From positions 1-6,147 of the forward strand of contig JBNJEM010000490.1 in assembly GCA_051745935.1 (NCBI GenBank): DNA of 6,147 nucleotides, read 5' to 3'. Source of the DNA: JBNJEM01 sp051745935. GTDB lineage: Bacteria; Planctomycetota; Planctomycetia; Pirellulales; Pirellulaceae. Below the pieces are notes generated by a model, which had not been told where the DNA came from, ran no database searches, and saw nothing but the letters and a program-made list of their open reading frames with translations. Below, piece after piece: positions 1-4,092 of the stretch (the stretch's first letter is position 1; each line of letters begins with the position of its first letter). A program made the translations under genes and the position numbers.

Positions 1-92
1 GTGGCATAAGAGCCAAACAGAACTATGCGCTCAGGATTGAACTTCTCTGCAATCAGCCCTGCTACTTCTTGAATTGCGCTTAAAGCTACCAT
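1..92 (-). CDS. Nucleotidyltransferase (MNT/MinT type), N-terminal part only
   Basis: Reading leftward from an ATG at 92-90, thirty codons stay open to the window edge. The product starts MVALSAIQEVAGLIAEKF and reaches ERIVLFGSYA. The 'I-x-LFGSYA' segment preceded by an amphipathic helix is the opening of the small polymerase-beta-like nucleotidyltransferase fold, in which GS is followed by the metal-binding DxD (outside the window). Such proteins are often the antitoxin half of MNT/HEPN toxin-antitoxin pairs, where they transfer nucleotides to the HEPN partner; the partner, if present, would lie further left and cannot be seen. AGAGGT at 105-100 is a good ribosome binding site about 8 nt before the ATG and supports this start. 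The fragment is about 47% GC by hand count, with many A/T third positions, unlike the GC-rich genes to its right, which suggests recent acquisition. The fold call is fairly safe; the toxin-antitoxin role is inferred. Confidence 0.72.
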   Translation of the reverse strand, partial: MVALSAIQEVAGLIAEKFNPERIVLFGSYA

Positions 93-142
93 GGGAATTA
101 CCTCTTAATGTGAGAACTCAAGCGGGGCCCAAAGGGGTCCCA

Positions 143-241
143 GTATATTTCAGGCGGTTGGATTTTTCCGGGTGGAAAGCTGCCCGACGCAAGCCGTCCT
201 CCCGTTGGTCGGACTCGCGGCGGAGAAAGTCATCCGCGACC
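143..241 (+). repeat. Solo copy of the ~100-nt repeat module (module B)
   Basis: This stretch aligns with 2797-2897, with six substitutions and a 2-nt gap near its left end. It includes the shared blocks CAGGCGG, CCGGGTGGAAAGC, CCCGACGCAAGCCGT, CTCCCGTTGGTCGGACTCGC and AAAGTCATCCGCGACC. GGTCG...CGACC and GACT...AGTC near its right end can pair. The octamer GTATATTT occurs at both borders (143-150 and 243-250), and GGGGCC(C)CAAAG lies outside both borders, so the copy may sit between short direct repeats. It has no CTCAAA/TTTGAG ends, unlike R1-R3. It lies just upstream of the nucleotidyltransferase start. The reading frames through it are short and differ between copies, so I do not call a protein. 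Confidence 0.85.
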
Positions 242-334
242 GGTATATTTAGGGGCCCCAAAGCTGCCATGGTGGACTTTTCATTTTAGCAGATGCGCGC
301 ACCGGTAGCGCACTGCATTGCAGGTGATTTTTTG

Positions 335-370
335 GGCTACGTGGGGTCTTGGCTACGTGGGGTCAGACCC
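335..370 (+). repeat. 16-nt tandem duplication ending in GGGTC-A-GACCC palindrome
   Basis: GGCTACGTGGGGTC occurs at 335-348 and again at 351-364, a 16-nt period. The second copy runs into AGACCC, which creates the palindrome GGGTC-A-GACCC (360-370). From general knowledge, GGGGTCAGACCC-type palindromes are common beside IS200-like/REP-associated tyrosine transposase genes, where they act as foldback recognition ends. A stump of such a transposase lies about 600 bp to the right, so this is probably one end of that decayed element. The repeat and palindrome are plainly visible; the link to the transposase is inferred. Confidence 0.6.
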
Positions 371-594
371 TGTTTTCGGTTTTCAGGGCAACGGTACTAC
401 GCACCGTGATGGCAGCGAGGTGGGGAAGAGGGGGCGCTTTTTGCGATGGGGCGCGGGACTCGTTACCAATCACGGAGAGGCACGGAACATCGCGGCGCGA
501 CGAACAGGGGGCCAAGGGTTGACAGATCGGCGTCAAGGTGGGATAAGAGATAAGGCAACGAATCGCGGGCAGGGAAACGGTCCTTTAACTTCAC
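371..594. other. Stretch with no supported gene
   Basis: Reading frames are open here on both strands, but none gives a recognisable protein. They run across the palindrome on the left and into the broken nuclease gene on the right. I see no RNA gene. It may be leader or decayed sequence of the mobile element and of the nuclease gene that follows. Confidence 0.4.
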
Positions 595-606
595 GGAGGA
601 GATCCC

Positions 607-870
607 GTGCCCCGCGATGTCATCAATCCCCACGACAAATTCTTTCGGCAGGCATTGAGCCACCAAGGCGGCAGGGCCGCCAACCACTGCGAGCTACCGC
701 TCGAATAGGACTAGCCCGCTCCCGTTGGTCGCTGGAACTGTACGGAGGGATCCAAGTTTTTCGGTGTTACGAGCAGGAAGATCGCCACCGATTTTCTGGC
801 GCACTATCTGCCGCAACGGGTCGCCGAGCAGCTCAATCTGGACTCGCTGCACCGCGAGCCGGTCTCTTAG
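607..870 (+). pseudogene. Rpn family recombination-promoting nuclease / YhgA-like putative transposase, interrupted and truncated
   Basis: Rpn/YhgA-like proteins (PD-(D/E)XK nuclease fold, Transposase_31 family, usually around 300 residues) begin with a conserved 'PHDKFF..aLs....A.DFL..yLP' block. Here a GTG at 607, 5 nt after GGAGGAG (595-601), starts VPRDVINPHDKFFRQALS (to 660). The family sequence resumes at 775 as RKIATDFLAHYLPQRVAEQ, then LNLDSLHREPVS, and stops at TAG 868-870. Between them lie 114 nt with in-frame stops at 706-708 and 712-714. The two parts are in the same frame, and GAGC is present at both junctions (657-660, 771-774), so removing 114 nt would rejoin them cleanly. Only about 49 N-terminal residues remain; the rest, including the catalytic residues, is missing after 867. 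It is therefore a dead gene broken at least twice. Confidence 0.82.
661..774 (+). mobile_element. 114-bp insert in the Rpn gene, probable diverged module B copy
   Basis: The insert is bounded by the Rpn coding homology and by GAGC on each side (657-660 and 771-774), compatible with a 4-bp target duplication. It opens with two perfect hairpins: GGCGGC-AGG-GCCGCC (667-681) and CGAGC-TACC-GCTCG (690-703). It shares CTCCCGTTGGTCG (719-731) exactly with the repeats at 199-211 and 2855-2867. Around that block the order GGCGG, AGCC, CTCCCGTTGGTCG, GGA-CT, ACGGA, ATCC follows the same order and similar spacing as in the 2797-2899 module. I read it as an old, diverged copy of that module. Only the 13-nt block is exact, so the kinship needs an alignment. 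Confidence 0.55.
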
Positions 871-965
871 CGTTCGCCCAAGAATAACTTCGCAATTCAA
901 CGTGTCTCCGAATCGTCCGGCACACTGGCTCCGCTCGCGATCCCCGTTTTTTGGGAAGGGAACGC

Positions 966-1113
966 GTCTTGCCGCTCGCTCAGCCTGATGCATTCGTCCT
1001 TGGCTTTCGTGTTAATCTTGTTCCCGACTCCGAATGTATTCGACCGCTTTGTCCTTCATTGAGTGACTCACGGAAAACGCGCCGTAGCCGCTCTGCCATT
1101 GGATTTGACCAAG
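966..1113 (-). pseudogene. IS200-like / REP-associated tyrosine transposase (Y1_Tnp), C-terminal remnant
   Basis: On the minus strand, 1113-1015 encodes LGQIQ followed by WQSGYGAFSVSHSMKD and KAVEYIRSREQD, then a stop (1014-1012). 'F.WQ.GYGAFSVS.S....V..YI..QE.HH' is the C-terminal hallmark of IS200-like Y1 transposases of the REP-associated group. In the next frame, starting at 1016, the reading continues as INTKAKDECIRLSERQD, which resembles the expected 'KTKSFQDE...LL..H' continuation, so a frameshift seems to sit at the stop. The catalytic HUH motif and the tyrosine helix are missing: upstream on this strand the sequence runs directly into the 3' end of the HAD gene. It is not functional. 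Homology left of about 966 cannot be followed. Confidence 0.72.
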
Positions 1114-1183
1114 GGAGGCGGCAGCACCGAGCGCAACGGCATGCGCGGCCATGACGTTTCCGACCGAAAAAACCGGGCAGGTC

Positions 1184-2071
1184 TCATTGGGTCCACAAGT
1201 AGTCCAGCAGGGGGCGATAATCGCGATAGTCCGGGATGACGATGTCAGCGCCGACTCCAACGAGCCGGTCGCGCTTCCACGCATCCGGCGTACCGCCGCG
1301 CTCGGCCTCGTCGCTGGCCACGCCCACGGCGATGCCCCCTGCCGCCTTGACATTCTGAATCTCGACGTATCCATCGCCGAACCCTAGCAGAGCGGAGCCT
1401 TCGACGCGGTTCTCCGCCAGAATCCGCTCAATCACCTTGGCCTTGGAAAAGTTCTTGAAATCGTCGCGGGCCCCATGGATACGTGAGCCAAAGTAGGCAT
1501 CCAGCCCCAAGAGTCGAGCTTCCTCCAGTACGTACGATTCATCCGTCCCGCTCGCCAGATGGAGTACCACGCTTCGGCTTCGGATTTCATTGAGCAGCTG
1601 AAATGTATAGGGGACGAGCATTGCCTCTGGAGGGACCTCTCCCACGCGCAGCTGTTCCCGGCGGTGAGAAATCCGCTTCATCAGGCGATCATGGTATCGC
1701 GCTTTGTAAACCAGTGGATCCTCCGGTTCACCACCGCGTCGGCGAACCTCGTCCGCCAGTCGAATCATCTGGTAGATGGTCTGTTTGCCATTCAGCTGCA
1801 TGACGTATTCGTGAACGCATCGCCGCAAGGTCTCCCACGACTCATCCGTGCCCGTCGCTTGCAGTACCTCGGTCATCATCGGTACCATGACCTCCGGCCA
1901 TCCCTCACGAATCAAGCTGAGGGTTCCGTCGAAATCGAAAATGACGTGCCGTGGCGGCGTCCTCCACCGGCCAGGACGGATGATTTCGATGTTCGTTCCA
2001 GGAAGAAAGGCCGTTGACTCAACCCGCTCCGCGGTGCGTTGATCGTCTTGTTCCCGCCAGTCTGATGTCAT
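1184..2071 (-). CDS. HAD-superfamily hydrolase (probable small-molecule phosphatase)
   Basis: This encodes a 295-residue soluble protein from ATG 2071-2069. A TTG two codons earlier (2077) is possible, but neither start has a strong ribosome binding site. All four HAD motifs are visible, numbered from the ATG. Motif I is VIFDFDGTL, with nucleophile D46 and acid/base D48. Motif II is LHLASGT, with S174. Motif III is the lysine pair in FSKAKVIERIL (K210/K212). Motif IV is GFGDGYVEI, with D233 and E237 for Mg2+ binding. About 120 mostly helical residues between motifs I and II, including GKQTIYQMIRLADEVRRRG, form a C1-type cap. The family hydrolyses phosphate esters through an aspartyl-phosphate intermediate; the cap suggests a small metabolite substrate, which I cannot name. 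An N-terminal tail of about 40 residues precedes the core. The gene is monocistronic and divergent from the aldolase, and its 3' side abuts the transposase remnant. Confidence 0.9.
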   Translation of the reverse strand: MTSDWREQDDQRTAERVESTAFLPGTNIEIIRPGRWRTPPRHVIFDFDGTLSLIREGWPEVMVPMMTEVLQATGTDESWETLRRCVHEYVMQLNGKQTIYQMIRLADEVRRRGGEPEDPLVYKARYHDRLMKRISHRREQLRVGEVPPEAMLVPYTFQLLNEIRSRSVVLHLASGTDESYVLEEARLLGLDAYFGSRIHGARDDFKNFSKAKVIERILAENRVEGSALLGFGDGYVEIQNVKAAGGIAVGVASDEAERGGTPDAWKRDRLVGVGADIVIPDYRDYRPLLDYLWTQ

Positions 2072-2148
2072 AAACAACCCGGCCCTTTATGCCATTGACG
2101 GTTGAACTCCGTGACTCCGTGTAGGTGAACGGGCCACTTAAACGGAAA

Positions 2149-2167
2149 AAGCCGATTCTAGCGGCTT
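2149..2167 (-). terminator. Weak hairpin with T-run on the minus strand
   Basis: AAGCCG (2149-2154) and CGGCTT (2162-2167) form a 6-bp stem with a 7-nt loop. Read on the minus strand, the stem is followed by TTTTT (from plus-strand A residues at 2146-2150, partly inside the stem), giving the shape of a small intrinsic terminator. It lies upstream of the HAD gene and would stop minus-strand transcription entering from the repeat region. No minus-strand gene feeds it in this window. It could equally be a leader hairpin or chance. Confidence 0.25.
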
Positions 2168-2256
2168 GTGAGCGCGAAGAACCGCATGGCGCGGCTCCAC
2201 GATTCCTCTCCGTTCGCGGGATAACGCCCCCGCACGCGCGGTTATCCAGCTTTAAT

Positions 2257-2430
2257 CTCAAAGTGTAAACGTTTCACGTCCTTCGAACGGCCCAGACGCT
2301 GGAAAAGCCCTGGTTTCATGTCGTGTCCAGGTGGATCGAATTGGAACCCCTGACGGGTGCCGGCCTGGCCGCGAAGGCCCCGAAAGCCGGGCTTTACCAG
2401 CTAGTCGAGACATGAAGCTTACAGTTTGAG
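2257..2430 (+). repeat. R1: 174-nt interspersed element with terminal inverted repeats (short form)
   Basis: R1 is 174 nt long and differs from R3 (5973-6146) at six positions. Its ends are inverted: CTCAAA-g-TGTAA (2257-2268) pairs with TTACA-g-TTTGAG (2419-2430). Further inside, TTCAcGTC (2273-2280) pairs with GACaTGAA (2409-2416). GACGCTGG (2295-2302) pairs with CCAGC-ta-GTC (2397-2406), and AAAGCCC (2304-2310) pairs with GGGCTTT (2389-2395). The unit can thus fold into one long imperfect hairpin. The apex has small hairpins: ACCC/GGGT (2346-2358) and GGCC-GCGAA-GGCC (2367-2379). TTTAAT lies directly outside both ends (2251-2256, 2431-2436), a possible target duplication. It has no coding capacity. 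It looks like a MITE or a structured intergenic repeat. Confidence 0.9.
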
Positions 2431-2621
2431 TTTAATGATGTACGCTTGTATGGATCGGCATTCATAAGCCACGGCGAAACCATCCAGGTTTCCCGGCATC
2501 CAAGGAGTTTTGGACGGGCCAATCAGGTTTTGTGATCGGCCGTGGGATTTCCAAAGAGGTGATCCACCCGACGCCCCTTGCGTTGATAAGCCGTGCGATT
2601 AAGAATATGTAACACTTTAAT
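2431..2621. other. Spacer between R1 and R2, nothing recognised
   Basis: This 191-nt spacer separates the two element copies. Short frames run through it on both strands, but none has a start with a ribosome binding site or a product I recognise. CACTTT (2613-2618) and AAAGTG (2625-2630) form an inverted repeat across the R2 border. The spacer may be a remnant of an older gene or element. Confidence 0.4.
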
Positions 2622-2911
2622 CTCAAAGTGCAAACGTGTGAGGCGCTTTGAGCGGACTAGACGCTGGAAAAGCCCTGGTTTCAGGTCGCGCCCAGGCGGG
2701 CGGAACTTCCACCCGCGAGGGCTGCGGTCATTGCCCAAAAGAATGGGCCACGAGGTTCCGAAAGCCGGGCTTTACCGGCGAGTCGAGCCGCGAAGCGTAT
2801 ATACTTCAGGCGGTCGGATTTGTCCGGGTGGAAAGCGGCCCGACGCAAGCCGTTCTCCCGTTGGTCGGACTCGCGACGGACAAAGTCATCCGCGACCACT
2901 TATAGTTTGAG
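2622..2911 (+). repeat. R2: diverged long form of the R1 element (290 nt), carrying module B
   Basis: R2 starts with CTCAAAGTG like R1 and R3 and ends with TTATAGTTTGAG. The basal stem is kept: GACGCTGG (2660-2667) with CCGGC-ga-GTC (2775-2784), and AAAGCCC (2669-2675) with GGGCTTT (2767-2773). One T-A pair of R1 is a T-G wobble here. The apex sequence differs from R1 but is again self-complementary: CGGAAC (2701-2706) pairs with GTTCCG (2755-2760) and encloses CCC-GCGA-GGG (2712-2721) and GCCCA-AAAGAA-TGGGC (2733-2748). After GAAGC (2796), 103 nt of module B are inserted before the terminal repeat resumes at 2900. An alternative 7-bp pairing, CTCAAAG (2622-2628) with CTTTGAG (2646-2652), is unique to this copy. 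R2 ends 38 nt before the aldolase start. Confidence 0.85.
2797..2899 (+). mobile_element. Module B nested inside R2
   Basis: Comparison with R1 fixes the borders. R1 reads GAAGC directly followed by TTACAGTTTGAG (2418/2419), whereas R2 has 103 extra bases between GAAGC and TTATAGTTTGAG. The extra segment matches 143-241 at about 92% over the aligned columns. Internal pairings include CGGA-TTTG-TCCG and GGTCG...CGACC with GACT...AGTC inside it. Its presence alone at 143-241 shows that it is a unit separate from the R1-type element. A frame through it stays open, but the substitutions between copies are mostly non-synonymous, so it is unlikely to be coding. Confidence 0.75.
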
Positions 2912-2949
2912 TTTTTTGTACTTTCCGCACCAGCACACACGAGAAGACC

Positions 2950-3933
2950 ATGTCTGACAGAGCCCCCTGGATTACCTACCGGCCCGAATTGAAGGTTTTG
3001 GATTGTACCATCCGCGATGGTGGATTAGCCAACAACCATTTGTTTTCTGACGAAACCGTGCGGGCCGTCTACGAGACATGTATCGCGGCGGGAATCGACT
3101 TCATGGAGGTGGGCTATAAGAACTCACCGCGCATGTTCCCCAAGGACTCATTCGGTCCCTGGCGGCACTGCGACGAAGCCGACCTGAACCGCGTCTTCGA
3201 AGGCCACGAAGCCGAGAAGACCGGGCTGAGGTTGACGGCCATGGCCGACGCGGAAAAGAGCGACTGGAAAGAGCAATTAGTGCCGTGTGAGGAAAGCGTA
3301 TTGGACATGATTCGCGTGGCCTTCTACGCGCACCAAGTGTCGGAAGCCGTCGAAATGATTGAACACGCCAGTTCGCTGGGATACGACACATCGGCGAATC
3401 TCATGGCCGTGTCCAATATCAGTGAAACGGAAGTCGACACGGTTCTGGATGCCGTCCGGCCCACCCCCGCCAGTGTCATGGTGATCGTCGACAGCTTCGG
3501 ACACATGTACCGCGAGCAGATCGATATTCTCTACAACAAGTATTCCAAGGCGATGGAAGGCACGGGCAAGGAGATTGGTATCCATGCCCACAACAACCTG
3601 CAGCTTGGATTCGCGAACACGATCGAGGCCATCATCCTAGGGGCAAACCGCGCGGACGCCACGTTGGGAGGCTTGGGGCGAGGCGCCGGAAACTGTCCCA
3701 TGGAACTGTTGCTCGGCTTCCTTCGCAACCCAAAATTCAAGCTGCGTCCCGTCGTGAAAACACTGCAACAACACGTCGAACCGTTGCGGGAACAGATACT
3801 GTGGGGTCCGCTGTTACCGTATAACATCACCGGCCAATTGAACCGGCACCCGCGATCGGCGATTAGATTCCTCGGTGGCGATGATAACCAAAACTATCTT
3901 CGCTTCTTTGATGATATCATGAACGACTGCTGA
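2950..3933 (+). CDS. HMGL-like / DmpG-type aldolase (aldolase catalytic domain protein)
   Basis: This encodes a 327-residue cytoplasmic protein with a metal-dependent TIM-barrel fold of the DRE-TIM metallolyase superfamily (PF00682). LDCTIRDGG (residues 17-25) is the first-strand motif, with metal ligand D18 and catalytic R22. FMEVGYKNS (51-59) follows on strand 2, VDSFG is at 180-184, and the metal-binding HAHNN is at 212-216. GGLGRGAGNCPMELL (240-254) closes the barrel, followed by a helical C-terminal region of about 70 residues. The closest named relatives are 4-hydroxy-2-oxovalerate aldolases, which cleave or form a C-C bond using pyruvate. No acylating aldehyde dehydrogenase partner is next to it, so catabolism of aromatics is not indicated; such stand-alone members may act in sugar or surface-polymer pathways. 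The substrate is unknown. GAG at 2941-2943 is a weak ribosome binding site. It is transcribed away from the HAD gene and towards the HEAT gene. Confidence 0.92.
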   Translation: MSDRAPWITYRPELKVLDCTIRDGGLANNHLFSDETVRAVYETCIAAGIDFMEVGYKNSPRMFPKDSFGPWRHCDEADLNRVFEGHEAEKTGLRLTAMADAEKSDWKEQLVPCEESVLDMIRVAFYAHQVSEAVEMIEHASSLGYDTSANLMAVSNISETEVDTVLDAVRPTPASVMVIVDSFGHMYREQIDILYNKYSKAMEGTGKEIGIHAHNNLQLGFANTIEAIILGANRADATLGGLGRGAGNCPMELLLGFLRNPKFKLRPVVKTLQQHVEPLREQILWGPLLPYNITGQLNRHPRSAIRFLGGDDNQNYLRFFDDIMNDC

Positions 3934-4032
3934 AAGATCGCGGACATCCTTCCGGGCGCCGGGTTTTGGAGAGACCGGTGAAGAAGTTCTCCGGCACGCG
4001 TGCTCAATGGGCGCCGTCCGATCGTGGGCGGT

Positions 4033-4062
4033 CGGAACGTGGCCAATGCCGGTCCGTTTTTT
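4033..4062 (+). terminator. Probable intrinsic terminator of the aldolase gene
   Basis: CGGAACGTGGC (4033-4043) pairs with GCCGGTCCG (4048-4056) around a CAAT loop. This gives nine pairs, including one T-G wobble, with two single-base bulges. Six T residues follow directly (4057-4062). The hairpin lies 100 nt after the aldolase stop and 31 nt before the convergent HEAT gene stop, where a plus-strand terminator is expected. The bulges weaken the call. Confidence 0.5.
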
Positions 4063-4092
4063 CACCGTTGCCCCGTCGGCGCCCCGCCGCGC

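Noticed and set aside
335..364. CRISPR-like or direct-repeat array
   Set aside because: There are only two copies with a 2-nt gap and no spacers; it is a simple tandem duplication.
318..887. 189-residue open frame on the plus strand
   Set aside because: It crosses the palindrome, an unassigned stretch and the Rpn remnant in a different frame from the Rpn homology, and its sequence is Arg/Gly-rich without family features.
1160..1183. Terminator after the HAD gene (GG followed by TTTTTT on the minus strand)
   Set aside because: The T-run is present, but the pairings around it (GACC/GGTC) enclose the T-run itself instead of preceding it, so it is not a standard intrinsic terminator.
2019..2261. 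80-residue minus-strand frame overlapping the HAD start
   Set aside because: It overlaps the HAD N-terminus in another frame, reaches the edge of R1 and has no recognisable motif.
2648..2905. 85-residue open frame through R2 and module B
   Set aside because: It runs across the junction between two separate repeat elements. The corresponding frame in the other module copy changes residues at most substitutions, and there is no ribosome binding site. It is an open frame through GC-rich repeat DNA.
2878..2906. Promoter with TATAGT (2901-2906) as -10 box for the aldolase
   Set aside because: The -10 match is good, but it is part of the repeat terminus and no -35-like hexamer sits at the right distance (GGACAA). 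It cannot be supported by sequence alone.
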